Of a stretch of 64,000 nt of DNA, positions 7,796-15,764 are shown piece by piece; the stretch's first letter is position 1, and every line of letters starts with the position of its first letter. The notes beneath the pieces are model-generated. The model was not told the DNA's origin. It saw nothing but the letters and a program-made list of their open reading frames with translations, and did not search any database. The DNA lies in NCBI RefSeq assembly GCF_020685205.1, contig NZ_JAJERB010000003.1, positions 310,001-374,000 of the forward strand, read 5' to 3'. Both the position numbers and the translations under genes were made by a program. The DNA comes from Hymenobacter translucens (GTDB lineage Bacteria; Bacteroidota; Bacteroidia; Cytophagales; Hymenobacteraceae).

Positions 7796-9928
7796 CTATT
7801 TCTTTACAAGCCGCCCGCGCAGCACTTTCGCCCCATCGGTCCACTCTACCAGGTAGAGGCCGGGGTGCAGGCTGCTCACCTCCACTTCCGGCCGGGCAGC
7901 GCTAAGCGAAGCCCGCAAAACGATGCGACCGGCCAGGTCGTGGAAAGTCAGCTGTCCGTCGGCAGCCGGAGCCAGCACCCGCAGCTTGTCGGTGGCCGGG
8001 TTTGGAAACAGCGCCAGGCTGGCCAGCGCATCCCCGCTGACCACGGCTACTTCCGAGTAGGCCGTGCGCCCGTCGGCGTCTGCCTGCCGCAGCCGGTAGT
8101 AGCGGCTTCCACTTAGGGAGGCCGGGTCTACAAACTCGTAGCTGCGCCGGGAGCGGCTGCTGCCCGCAGCCTTCACCCGCCCTATTTCCTGCCAGGCCTC
8201 AACCGTCAGCGAGGCCGATGTCTCCACGGCGAAATAGTCACTGTTGACTTCACTGGCCGTAGCCCAGGTTACCCGCGTCCCGCGGCCCGGCTCGTAGGCA
8301 GCCGCAAATGCCACCAGCTCCACGGGCAGCGGGTTGTTGCAGGTAACCGGAATAGCGGCGGCAAGAGGCGGACTGAACGTGGCCGGAAAGGCGGCCGCAC
8401 ACGGATTTGTGGTGCTGAACGTAAACACGTCGGTGCCGCCGGCAATGTCGCTGTCCGGATCAAGGACGCGCTTGTTCTCCGCTTGGGCTACCGAGAAGTG
8501 CATTACCGCCGGTGGGTCGATGAGGTGGGTGAGCTGGGTGCCGTGCCCAAGCTCGTGCAGGGCTACGGTTTCGAAGTCGTACTGCGTGCCCGTAGCGAGG
8601 GCCGGACCATATTGCCAGTTCGTTCTGTCATTGAAGATGTAGTCCATCTCCGTAAGCGAAAAGGCCACGACGCCCCCGATGGAGCAGCCCGAGTAGTAGG
8701 AACGGGTGATTCCAAGCACCCCGCTCGGAACTTCCGCCACGGGGCCAAACCGCACTTCATTGATAGTATTGCCGGTACCAGGCGACGTCGGATCGTTGAC
8801 GCCCGATACTACCCGGCGCAGACGGGTGGCGCAGGTCCAGGTAGCCAGGCTCCGCTCAAACGAAGCCGTGGCCCCGGCCACAGCCACGAAACCAGAGCTG
8901 TACTGCAGGGTGTAGCCGCCCTGCCCGTCGTCGTTCACGAGGCGAGGGCGGCTGGGGGTGGTGCCGCCCGAGGCCAGGACGTTTATCAGAGCATACGTTA
9001 CGGTAAGGCTGCTGGGGCTGTTGCCGGTTTCCTGCTCATTGTTGGTTACCCGGAAAAGGCCGGTGCCGGCCGTGTTACCCGTGCCGGTCGAGACGCTCCC
9101 GTTTACAATCAGGGAAGGCACCCGAAGCTGAATCTGGGTATCAGACCACAGCACGTAGTCGGTGGGATTGGCGTTGATGTAAGTGGCGCCGCCGTTGTCA
9201 GAATTGGGGAAGCTCACCCGTCCGTTGCCTTGGGTTGCCCCGAAGTTGCTGCCGTTGATGGTCAGTACAGAGCCGGTGCCGGCCGTGATGGCCTGGGGTG
9301 AGAACGACGTAACCACTGGCTGAGCCGTTGGCTGGGCCCGGGCTGCGGGGGTGGCTTCCAGCCGGGCGTTGGGGCGCACGCGTCGCGCAGTCTGACCGGT
9401 CAGCCGCTCCAACGCCGGATACAGGCCAGCGCTGATAGAGGGGTAGCGCGTGAAGGGCTCGGCCGCCGTGCGTGTCGTCAGGTCGTAGCGAATCACGCCC
9501 TGGGGGCCGGCTTCCAGCCGAAACAGCCCCGGCAGCCCGCTTGCCGGATCGGCAGCGAGCAGGAATACACCCTGCTCACCCTGCTGAAGGCCAGCCGCGC
9601 TGCTTACTTCCTGCCGGATCATTCCCAGCGTACCGCCGGGCTCGGCCAGTCGTACGCCGCCGGCGGGGAGCTCGCCCTGAAATACTTTGAACACGGTCAG
9701 CTCACTTACCGTGAACAGGTTACCGCCCCGGCCACTCACTACCTGCTGCGGGCCAATGCTGGCTTCCACGATCAGGGAGGCCGCCGCTACCCGCTCGGGC
9801 AAGGGAACGGGCCGGAGCATACAGCTTTTCTGCGCCAGGGCCGGCTTCCCGATCAGCAGCAGAATCAGCAGCACGGGCAGGCATCGCTGGCAACCGGCGG
9901 CAGGAACGAAAAGTCGGGTTATTCTCAT
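7796..9928 (-). CDS. secreted zinc metalloprotease with IPT/TIG domain and T9SS sorting domain
   Basis: A 710-residue protein. The N-terminus has a signal peptide ending near KPALAQ. An IPT/TIG-like beta-sandwich lies around 215-310 (PVVTSFSPQAITAGTGS). The catalytic part holds HELGHGTQLTH (about 455-465), an HExxHx5H zinc site, followed by a plausible Met-turn AVMHFS, which points to a metzincin-like peptidase; the usual Gly of HExxHxxGxxH is a Gln here. The last 75 residues (LFPNPATDKLRV ... GLYLVEWTDG ... GRLVKK) are a type A T9SS C-terminal sorting domain, so export through the outer membrane by the type IX system and cell-surface attachment are expected. The gene ends next to the palindromic terminator and is divergent from an M48-like peptidase. 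Confidence 0.85.
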   Translation of the reverse strand: MRITRLFVPAAGCQRCLPVLLILLLIGKPALAQKSCMLRPVPLPERVAAASLIVEASIGPQQVVSGRGGNLFTVSELTVFKVFQGELPAGGVRLAEPGGTLGMIRQEVSSAAGLQQGEQGVFLLAADPASGLPGLFRLEAGPQGVIRYDLTTRTAAEPFTRYPSISAGLYPALERLTGQTARRVRPNARLEATPAARAQPTAQPVVTSFSPQAITAGTGSVLTINGSNFGATQGNGRVSFPNSDNGGATYINANPTDYVLWSDTQIQLRVPSLIVNGSVSTGTGNTAGTGLFRVTNNEQETGNSPSSLTVTYALINVLASGGTTPSRPRLVNDDGQGGYTLQYSSGFVAVAGATASFERSLATWTCATRLRRVVSGVNDPTSPGTGNTINEVRFGPVAEVPSGVLGITRSYYSGCSIGGVVAFSLTEMDYIFNDRTNWQYGPALATGTQYDFETVALHELGHGTQLTHLIDPPAVMHFSVAQAENKRVLDPDSDIAGGTDVFTFSTTNPCAAAFPATFSPPLAAAIPVTCNNPLPVELVAFAAAYEPGRGTRVTWATASEVNSDYFAVETSASLTVEAWQEIGRVKAAGSSRSRRSYEFVDPASLSGSRYYRLRQADADGRTAYSEVAVVSGDALASLALFPNPATDKLRVLAPAADGQLTFHDLAGRIVLRASLSAARPEVEVSSLHPGLYLVEWTDGAKVLRGRLVKK

Positions 9929-10149
9929 TGCGAAAAGGTATAAATCAGGTCATGCTGACAAACCAAAATAGCGCTTAGCACCCGGGACCCATGCCTTATA
10001 AAGCCCGTTAATTTCCGGCAGAAAGAGCACGAAAAACCCGGCTTCCGCGTTGACAGATATGAAGAGTACACGAAGTCTGAAACAGCCTGAAGGTTGAGTT
10101 TTTGGCCGAGTTCTTGAATTACGTCTTGTGTTTCAATAAGGATATTCAA

Positions 10150-11022
10150 ATGTCTCAGAACCGCATCTTCCGCCGTACCTCAGGTCTGCTGCTCGCGGCC
10201 TGGCTCTTTCTTTCCGGCACCTCGTCTGCTCAGTCAGGCACCCGCGACATGGTGCGCGAAATCACCGACGTGGTAGGCCTGAAGCCCAGCTTCGAGCTGC
10301 GTGCTACCACCGAAGTAGAAAATGCCGCCGCCGTGGTGTACCAGGGCAAGCGGTACCTGCTGTACAACCCGCAGTTTCTGGCGGCAGTAAACCGCGCCGG
10401 CCGTACCGACTGGGGTGGCATCAGCATTCTGGCCCACGAAATGGGCCACCACCTCAACGGCCATACGCTCCGCCCCGGTGGCTCCCAGCCCGCGGATGAG
10501 CTGGAAGCCGACGAGTTCTCGGGCTTCGTGCTGCGCAAGATGGGCGCCAGCCTGGCTGAGTCCCAGGCCGCCATGGCTGTCGTCTCCGATGATGGGGGTT
10601 CGGCCACGCACCCCGGCCGGACGGTCCGCCTCCAGGCTATCGGGGAAGGCTGGCAGCGCGCCAACTCCCAGATTGCGGCCAGCAACCGCACTTCGGCTCC
10701 TTCCGCCACCCCGGTCGCCCTGGCTTCCCGCCCCGAAGCCCGGCCTGTTGCCGCCAATGCCGCAGCTGACCGCGTGGTAGGTACGCTGATCTTCCGGGAG
10801 AATCCGGCCGAGCGGTACTACCTGACCAAGAGCCTGAACGTAGTGCGCCTGCAGCCTAACTCCCGCAACGCTGAAATCGTGGGCCGGGTAAAGCGCTCCA
10901 GCAACGAGGACTTTCCGTTCGTGCTCGTCGACGGCCAGGACCGCCACCTCTACATCAGCTCCAACGGGGCCGTGTTCAACAACCGGGGCAAACAGGTAGG
11001 CATGCTCACCGACCCCTCCTAA
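10150..11022 (+). CDS. secreted M48-like metallopeptidase
   Basis: Starts at ATG 10150 because this gives a signal peptide (SGLLLAAWLFLSGTSSAQ); the frame is open 48 bases further upstream. The protein has 290 residues. HEMGHHLNGH (about 96-105) is the zinc site and ELEADEFSGFVLRKMG supplies the downstream Glu ligand typical of gluzincins such as M48. A small C-terminal domain (from about 210; VVGTLIFRENPAERYYL) looks beta-rich and may bind cell wall or substrate. The catalytic part is short compared with full M48 enzymes and has no membrane segment, so it is probably periplasmic or secreted. It is divergent from the T9SS metalloprotease. Confidence 0.8.
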   Translation: MSQNRIFRRTSGLLLAAWLFLSGTSSAQSGTRDMVREITDVVGLKPSFELRATTEVENAAAVVYQGKRYLLYNPQFLAAVNRAGRTDWGGISILAHEMGHHLNGHTLRPGGSQPADELEADEFSGFVLRKMGASLAESQAAMAVVSDDGGSATHPGRTVRLQAIGEGWQRANSQIAASNRTSAPSATPVALASRPEARPVAANAAADRVVGTLIFRENPAERYYLTKSLNVVRLQPNSRNAEIVGRVKRSSNEDFPFVLVDGQDRHLYISSNGAVFNNRGKQVGMLTDPS

Positions 11023-11050
11023 CACCCTTCAGTACTACCCGATCTGCAGA

Positions 11051-11080
11051 AAGCCGGCTCCCGAGGGGCCGGCTTCTTTG
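11051..11080 (+). terminator. intrinsic terminator
   Basis: Eight-base stem AAGCCGGC / GCCGGCTT with a 9-base loop and a T-rich tail (CTTTG), 29 bp after the M48-like peptidase gene. Confidence 0.6.
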
Positions 11081-11145
11081 TTGCAACTATTTTCCAAGTT
11101 TGCAGCGCGAAGCGGGTGCTTCGCGCTGCAAACCTGCTTCCTGCT

Positions 11146-12042
11146 ATGCCCTCCTATCCGTTCCTGCTGGTCGACGCCTTTACTGAATCTGCCCTGGGTG
11201 GTAATCCGTGCGCCGTGGTGCTCGATGCCGACGACCTGGACGCGGACACCATGCAGCGGCTGGCCCGGGAGTTTAACCAGTCGGAAACGGCCTTTGTGCG
11301 CCGCTCGGCGGTTGCGGAGTTTGGGGTGCGCTACTTCACCCCGGCGGAAGAGATTCCGCTGGCGGGCCACCCCACCATTGCCACGGTAGCCGCGCTGGTA
11401 CACACCGGCCGGCTGCCCCTTGCCGGTGCCCGCACCACTCTGCAGCTCGAGCTGCTGCACGGCCCCATCCGGGTCGACGTGCTGGCGGCCACTGCGGGCC
11501 GGCCTTTACAGGTAGTCATGACCCAGCGTCGGCCGCAGTTCGGCTCCCTGCACGACCCGGCCGTGGTGATGCCGCTGTTTGGCCTTACGCCCGACGACCT
11601 GTATCCCGGCTCGGCTATTCAGACCGTCAGCACCGGTACACCCCAGCTGATAGTGCTGCTGCGCGACCACGCTGCCTTGCGCCGGGCCCAGCTAACGGAG
11701 CCTGGCGCCTTTGCCCGCTACCGGGCCGGGAGCGACTTTTTCAGCCCTCACCTCTTCTGCCTGGGGGGCGCTACGGAGGCCGGCCACACCTTTGCGCGCC
11801 ACTTCGGCACCCCGCCCGACACGGCTGAAGACCCGGTTACGGGTTCGGCGACGGGCGGCATGGCGGCCTACTTGTGGCATTACGGCCACCTCGGCTCGCC
11901 TGACTTCGTGGCGGAGCAGGGACACTGGATGGGCCGGCCAGGCACGGTGCAGGTCAGCATTGCCGGCCCGCGGGAAGCTATGGAGTCGGTGCAGATAGGG
12001 GGGCCGGCCGTGGTGCTGGTGCAGGGGCAGCTGGAACTGTAA
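11146..12042 (+). CDS. PhzF family isomerase/epimerase
   Basis: ATG 11146 gives 298 residues, the usual PhzF length. Family signatures are the N-terminal GGNPCAVV, the catalytic Glu in FNQSETAFV, the GHPTIAT loop of the first half and DPVTGSATGGMAAYL of the second half, matching the two pseudo-symmetric diaminopimelate-epimerase-like lobes. PhzF in phenazine producers isomerises dihydro-hydroxyanthranilate, but no other phenazine genes are here, so a different small-molecule isomerisation is more likely. It stands alone between a terminator and mutM. Confidence 0.9.
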   Translation: MPSYPFLLVDAFTESALGGNPCAVVLDADDLDADTMQRLAREFNQSETAFVRRSAVAEFGVRYFTPAEEIPLAGHPTIATVAALVHTGRLPLAGARTTLQLELLHGPIRVDVLAATAGRPLQVVMTQRRPQFGSLHDPAVVMPLFGLTPDDLYPGSAIQTVSTGTPQLIVLLRDHAALRRAQLTEPGAFARYRAGSDFFSPHLFCLGGATEAGHTFARHFGTPPDTAEDPVTGSATGGMAAYLWHYGHLGSPDFVAEQGHWMGRPGTVQVSIAGPREAMESVQIGGPAVVLVQGQLEL

Positions 12043-12155
12043 GAACCCGCGCCAGAGCCAGCTAAATCGGTATTTGCTGCAACGGATCAGCTGCGTTTGC
12101 TGTTATCAGTTTGCTCCGGCCTGCGGGGCCGATTTTGCCACTCTGATCTGATTCC

Positions 12156-12986
12156 GTGCCCGAATTACCCGAAGTTGAAACCTACCGCCGCTTTATCAAT
12201 GAGCTGGCCGTGGGCCAAACCATTGCCGCCGTTCAGGTAAACGATGCCCACGTGCTGGCCACGCCCGAAGACCAGCTTCGGGCCGGCCTGCTGGGCCGCA
12301 CCATCACGGGTACCAGCCGCCTGGGCAAGAACTGCTTTCTGGAGCTCGACAACGGCCGGGTGCTGGTACTGCATTTCGGCATGACCGGCGACGTGAGCGC
12401 CTACCGCGACGAGCCCGATACTCCGCGCTTTACCCGCGTAGCCCTGCACCTGGAGGATTCGGGCCTGCGCCTGGCGTTTATCGACCCGCGCAAGTTTGGT
12501 CGCATCCGTCTGGCCGACAGCGTAGCCGCCCATCAGCAGGCCAAGAAGCTGGGTACCGATGCGCTGGACATTACGGCCGCCGAGCTGCAGCAGAAGCTGG
12601 CCCGGCGCAAAACCCTGCTCAAGCCCCTTTTGCTCGATCAGGGCATTACCGCCGGGCTCGGCAACTGGATTGTGGACGAGGTACTGTTCCAGGCCCGGAT
12701 TCACCCTGAGCGGCTGGGCGCGTCCCTTTCGGACAAGGAGTTCAAGGCCCTTCACGCCGCTATTCAGCTGGTGCTCAGCACGGCCATCAACCAGGAAGCT
12801 ACCTACCGGCAGTTTCCGTCTTCGTTTCTGATTCATGCCCGGGAGTGGGACACCTCAGCCACACCGACCAGTGGCGACGCGCACACGTTCTGCCCCCGCC
12901 ACAGCAAGGTCAGGATCGAGAAGTACTACGTGGGCGGCCGGGCTACCTACACCTGCTCCCGGTGCCAGCCCCACCCACACCCGTGA
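12156..12986 (+). CDS. mutM: Formamidopyrimidine-DNA glycosylase (Fpg/Nei family)
   Basis: Starts at GTG 12156, which places the catalytic proline directly after the initiator (MPELPEVET); Pro2 and Glu3 are the nucleophile and catalytic acid of the family. LGKNCFLEL supplies the conserved Lys, and ITAGLGNWIVDEVLF is the helix-two-turn-helix DNA-binding loop. The C-terminal zinc finger reads CPRH...CSRC with the DNA-contacting Arg in GGRATYT. The first pair is CxxH instead of CxxC; His can bind zinc, so the finger may still fold. Length (276) is normal. It excises 8-oxoguanine and formamidopyrimidines. Its 3' end is duplicated at 14886-14933. Confidence 0.92.
   Translation: MPELPEVETYRRFINELAVGQTIAAVQVNDAHVLATPEDQLRAGLLGRTITGTSRLGKNCFLELDNGRVLVLHFGMTGDVSAYRDEPDTPRFTRVALHLEDSGLRLAFIDPRKFGRIRLADSVAAHQQAKKLGTDALDITAAELQQKLARRKTLLKPLLLDQGITAGLGNWIVDEVLFQARIHPERLGASLSDKEFKALHAAIQLVLSTAINQEATYRQFPSSFLIHAREWDTSATPTSGDAHTFCPRHSKVRIEKYYVGGRATYTCSRCQPHPHP
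12924..12971 (+). repeat. direct repeat copy A (mutM 3' end)
   Basis: A 48-base stretch of the mutM zinc-finger coding region that recurs in the same orientation at 14886-14933 with two mismatches. The copies lie 1962 bp apart and bracket the S8 peptidase gene. Confidence 0.85.
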
Positions 12987-13007
12987 TTGGGAAGCTGACC
13001 CGACAAG

Positions 13008-13039
13008 AAAAAAGCCCCGCTTTCCAGCGGGGCTTTTTT
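13008..13039. terminator. bidirectional intrinsic terminator
   Basis: AAAAAAGCCCCGC and its exact complement with a 6-base loop, placed between the convergent mutM and S8 peptidase genes; A- and T-tracts on both sides would serve both directions. Confidence 0.85.
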
Positions 13040-13088
13040 TTAGGAGACGTGTAGCCGTTTGGCTTGGGTCCGGCAGTGAAGCCAGCGG

Positions 13089-14498
13089 TTAGAAACCGCT
13101 TACGTTCAGGCGGCCACCCGTCACGCACTTTCCGGCCAGGGAAGGCGTCGGCACGGCACTACCCAGAACAGCACTCTTGATCTGCTCAGCTGTAGCACCC
13201 GGGTGGGTGGAGGCATAGAGCGCAACGCCACCCGTCACATGGGGCGTTGCCATCGAGGTGCCGTTATAGGAAGAGTAGGTGTTGTAGGCTGTGGTCGAGT
13301 AAATGCCCGAGCCCGGAGCCCCGATGTCCACCGTTGTAGCACCGTAGTTTGAGAATGATGACTTGGCGCCGGTATTGGTAATGGCGGCCACGGCAATTAC
13401 GTTGGGCAGGTTCAGGTTTGAAGGAAAGCTGGCCGTTACATCATTGTCGTCGCCCACGCCGTCGCTGCCGCCGTTACCGGCCGCGGCTACAAACAGGATA
13501 TTCTGGGTGTTGGCCCGGCTAACCGCATCCGAGAGAGCCTGGGAGAAGCCGCCGCCGCCCCAGGAGTTGTTGCTGGCAACCAGGTTCATGCCATGACGGG
13601 ACTTCAGGTCGTTCAGGTAGTCTACTGCCTTCACCGCGTTGGCCGTTGTACCACCGCGGCGGCCCAGGAACTTGCAGGAAATCATAGTTGCATTCCACGT
13701 CACGCCTACCACGCCGGTGCCGTTGCTCTTGGCTCCGATGGTGCCGGCTACGTGTGTGCCGTGGTCATCGAGGTCACCGCGGGAGCCGCCGTCGTAGACA
13801 GAGTTATTGTTGCCGTCGAAATCCCAGCCGTGGATGTCATCAATGTAGCCATTACCATCATTGTCAACACCATCGGCCGGGTCGTAGGGGTTTGTCCAGA
13901 TTTGACCGGCGAGGTCCGGGTGGTTAAACTGCACACCTTCGTCAATGATGCCCAGTACCACCGAGGCCGAGCCGGTGTGACCGGCCGCCCATGCTTCGGC
14001 AGCCTGGCTGCCATACTGGTTGGCCGGCGTGGAAGCATCCCCGTACATGCCCCACAGCGAGCCGTTGGCGAAGTAAGTGTCGGTGGAAGCAGCGGCGTGG
14101 GTGTAGATCCAGTTTGGCTCGGCGTAAACGATTTCTTCGCCTTTCATCAGCGATACTGCCTCCAGGGCTGCCAGGGGGGTGCGCACAAGATGTAAACCTT
14201 CTTCGTCTCCGGCACGTACCATTGCTTTGGTCAGAATTCTTTCGGCAACCTCGCCTTTGATCCGGGCCAAAGCATTAGAACGGGCCTGATCGGAAGCTCC
14301 GGCCTTGAATTTTACCAGAATCTCATTGGCAACGTAATTCTTACCCGGTACTCCGGCGAGTTCGACAGACTGGCTTTCTGCGGTAGGTCCCCCACCAGGA
14401 GCCTCCGTGATTTTGTCGCAACCTGTAAGGACCAGGGCCGCCAGAGCGCTTACGCCGAGCAAAGCCTTACCAGCTCCGAAAATGTACTTTTTCTGCAT
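13089..14498 (-). CDS. S8 family serine peptidase, predicted lipoprotein
   Basis: A 469-residue subtilisin-like protease. A signal sequence ends in a lipobox (LVLTGC, Cys27), so the protein is probably lipid-anchored. Residues about 55-130 look like a fervidolysin-type inhibitory propeptide (NEILVKFKAG ... YAEPNW). The catalytic triad is complete: Asp186 in GIIDEGV, His246 in HGTHVAGT and Ser415 in NGTSMATPH, with oxyanion Asn311 in SNNSWGG. The region after His shows DNDGNGYIDD, a likely calcium-binding loop. A good Bacteroidota-type promoter lies 46 bp upstream. The gene sits between two copies of the mutM 3' end, so it may have been inserted there. Role: envelope or extracellular proteolysis. 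Confidence 0.93.
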   Translation of the reverse strand: MQKKYIFGAGKALLGVSALAALVLTGCDKITEAPGGGPTAESQSVELAGVPGKNYVANEILVKFKAGASDQARSNALARIKGEVAERILTKAMVRAGDEEGLHLVRTPLAALEAVSLMKGEEIVYAEPNWIYTHAAASTDTYFANGSLWGMYGDASTPANQYGSQAAEAWAAGHTGSASVVLGIIDEGVQFNHPDLAGQIWTNPYDPADGVDNDGNGYIDDIHGWDFDGNNNSVYDGGSRGDLDDHGTHVAGTIGAKSNGTGVVGVTWNATMISCKFLGRRGGTTANAVKAVDYLNDLKSRHGMNLVASNNSWGGGGFSQALSDAVSRANTQNILFVAAAGNGGSDGVGDDNDVTASFPSNLNLPNVIAVAAITNTGAKSSFSNYGATTVDIGAPGSGIYSTTAYNTYSSYNGTSMATPHVTGGVALYASTHPGATAEQIKSAVLGSAVPTPSLAGKCVTGGRLNVSGF

Positions 14499-14543
14499 GG
14501 GAAGTGAATTGAAGAGTGAGAAGGTTGTGTGATTTGGTTTTGC

Positions 14544-14573
14544 TAAAAGTAGGATTTTTTTTTATTCAACAAA
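14544..14573 (-). promoter_or_regulatory. predicted Bacteroidota promoter for the S8 peptidase
   Basis: On the minus strand TTTG (14573-14570), an 18-base spacer, then TACTTTTA (14551-14544), close to the TTTG-N19-TAnnTTTG consensus. It lies in a markedly AT-rich stretch (about 14540-14640) that contrasts with the window. The remaining upstream 14640-14798 shows no gene. Confidence 0.45.
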
Positions 14574-14798
14574 CAAAAAAGTAAATATTTTTTTGTTTAA
14601 TTGCACTTTTTATATATATAAATGCGATTCTGGTTACGACTACGTCGCACCTCACGCGAGGCGGAGCAACAATACATTATAGGACAATTCAAATCAGCTA
14701 CATGAAACTACCCTTCCCCTGGACTGGCAGCCTGCTGCTGACCACAGAGCCAGCTTTGTTCGGCCCAGCAGCAATTCATCTGGTGGGTAGCGCTGTTA

Positions 14799-15227
14799 TT
14801 AAGCACACCCGGCTGCCAGCCAGCAGTCACTGACTTTGTTTCCTGCAGGCACTGAAACTCCCGCTGCCTTAGTAACATTGAAAACTACTACGTGGGCGGC
14901 CGGGCTACCTACACCTGTGCCCGGTGCCAGCCCTAACCGACTGGGGCGTCGGAACAGACCCGCCAGCCCCAGGCAGGATCCGAAACCAATCAACAAAACC
15001 AGCAGGAAGCTTAGCAGAAAGTCCTTGCCGGTTTCCTTACGCCCCGTCAGCGCCAGCACCATCCAGGCCAGCAGGCACAGGAAGCAGTGCAGGGCAATGA
15101 ACAACGCATTCAGCAGCACACTGCCAAGTCCGTCGGTACTGAGCCAGTGGGTTAGCACTGAGTACACCAGCAGCACCAGCAGATTTAGCAGCAGAACAGG
15201 ACCGGTTGGAGACTTGGAATCAGCCAT
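14799..15227 (-). CDS. small membrane protein of the LIGFG group, C-terminus possibly scrambled
   Basis: Starts at ATG 15227, whose ATGA overlaps the stop of the preceding gene, a strong sign of translational coupling. Of 142 residues the first 90 form three membrane helices (LLLNLLVLLVYSV; LLNALFIALHCFLCLLAWMV; LLSFLLVLLIGFGSC). The remaining 50 residues (GTGVGSPAAHVVVF...) are read antisense through a duplicated mutM 3' end, so they are unlikely to be native; the original stop was probably lost. The helix-3 motif LLIGFGSC recurs as LIGFGDC and LIGFGMC in the two upstream genes, so the three are probably related. Function unknown. Confidence 0.55.
   Translation of the reverse strand: MADSKSPTGPVLLLNLLVLLVYSVLTHWLSTDGLGSVLLNALFIALHCFLCLLAWMVLALTGRKETGKDFLLSFLLVLLIGFGSCLGLAGLFRRPSRLGLAPGTGVGSPAAHVVVFNVTKAAGVSVPAGNKVSDCWLAAGCA
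14877..14936 (+). pseudogene. displaced 3' fragment of a mutM gene
   Basis: Reads IENYYVGGRATYTCARCQP then TAA, the zinc-finger tail of Fpg/MutM. An in-frame TGA lies at 14853-14855 and no mutM similarity is seen upstream of 14877, so only the tail exists. Compared with intact mutM it has different synonymous and non-synonymous sites (Asn for Lys, Ala for Ser) and stops right after CQP where mutM continues with HPHP. It is therefore probably the 3' end of a diverged allele. Confidence 0.8.
14886..14933 (+). repeat. direct repeat copy B (mutM 3' end)
   Basis: Second copy of the 48-base mutM tail, 46 of 48 bases identical with 12924-12971 and in the same orientation; it forms most of the fragment at 14877-14936. 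Confidence 0.85.
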
Positions 15228-15487
15228 CAGACGAGGAGACATTGGCGCATGGTGCCCCGGCTCAGGTGAGTGGCGCAGTCGCCGAAGCCAATGAGAAAGA
15301 CCAGAAAGGCCGCCAGCAAAAAACGGCTGGTTTTTTGGTTCCCATCGGACAAGCCTAGCAGAAAAAGAACAAGGCAGGGAAGCGCCAGTAAAAACAGAAA
15401 CGTAAAGATTCCGGACCTGTTACCGAGCAGCTGCCGGACTATACGCAAGACCAACCTGATGCCCCGGTTCACCGGCAGAATCAGCAC
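15227..15487 (-). CDS. small membrane protein of the LIGFG group
   Basis: The stop TGA (15229-15227) overlaps the next gene's ATG. The frame is open to 15682 but overlaps the 53-residue gene upstream, so the start must lie below about 15597; a GTG at 15487 gives 86 residues beginning near VLILPVNRG and is my choice, with low certainty. Two hydrophobic helices (FTFLFLLALPCLVLFLLGL; FLLAAFLVFLIGFGDC) precede a short polar tail. It resembles the downstream protein in helix order and in the LIGFG motif. It lies downstream of the radical SAM gene, separated by the 53-residue gene, and is likely in the same operon. Confidence 0.5.
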   Translation of the reverse strand: MLILPVNRGIRLVLRIVRQLLGNRSGIFTFLFLLALPCLVLFLLGLSDGNQKTSRFLLAAFLVFLIGFGDCATHLSRGTMRQCLLV

Positions 15488-15594
15488 TGTGCAGCTTTTG
15501 GGTAGAGTTGGCGTTTCTATCTGAGGGTTATAAGCCAGCCAGAGGAAGTACAGGAAGCCTTCTGATAGTTCAGGGCTTTGGGCCTGGTAGGACC

Positions 15595-15756
15595 TCAGTT
15601 TTGAATACCAAGGCCGTTGCGGGCGCACATTCCAAACCCAATTAACAAGGCAACCAGGAACAGAAGCACGACCATAATGCACCCGGCCCGGCAGCCACTT
15701 ATTTCCTCCGGTTTGTTGAGCTGGGCGGATGGGCCGTTTGCGTCGACAGGTTCCAT
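15595..15756 (-). CDS. 53-residue single-pass membrane protein, LIGFG group
   Basis: ATG 15756 lies 9 bp after the radical SAM stop. The translation has a polar N-terminus (MEPVDANGPSAQLNKPEE), two cysteines (GCRAGC), one membrane helix (MVVLLFLVALLIGFGMC) and a short tail ending GIQN, stop at 15597-15595. The helix end matches those of the next two genes. Tight spacing, a clean hydrophobic helix and family likeness argue for a real gene despite its size. Role unknown; a small subunit or membrane partner of the radical SAM enzyme is a possibility. Confidence 0.6.
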   Translation of the reverse strand: MEPVDANGPSAQLNKPEEISGCRAGCIMVVLLFLVALLIGFGMCARNGLGIQN

Positions 15757-15764
15757 AGTGCAGA

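Noticed and set aside
6255-7844. 529-codon minus-strand frame over the ABC exporter
   Set aside because: Antisense shadow of a gene with all ABC motifs; also crosses the terminator palindrome.
14836-15294. Plus-strand frame crossing the mutM fragment
   Set aside because: It reads the fragment out of frame and runs antisense to the membrane genes, which have ATGA coupling and helices.
15595-15682. Longer N-terminus for the LIGFG protein ending at 15227
   Set aside because: It overlaps out of frame with the 53-residue gene, whose placement and helix are more convincing.
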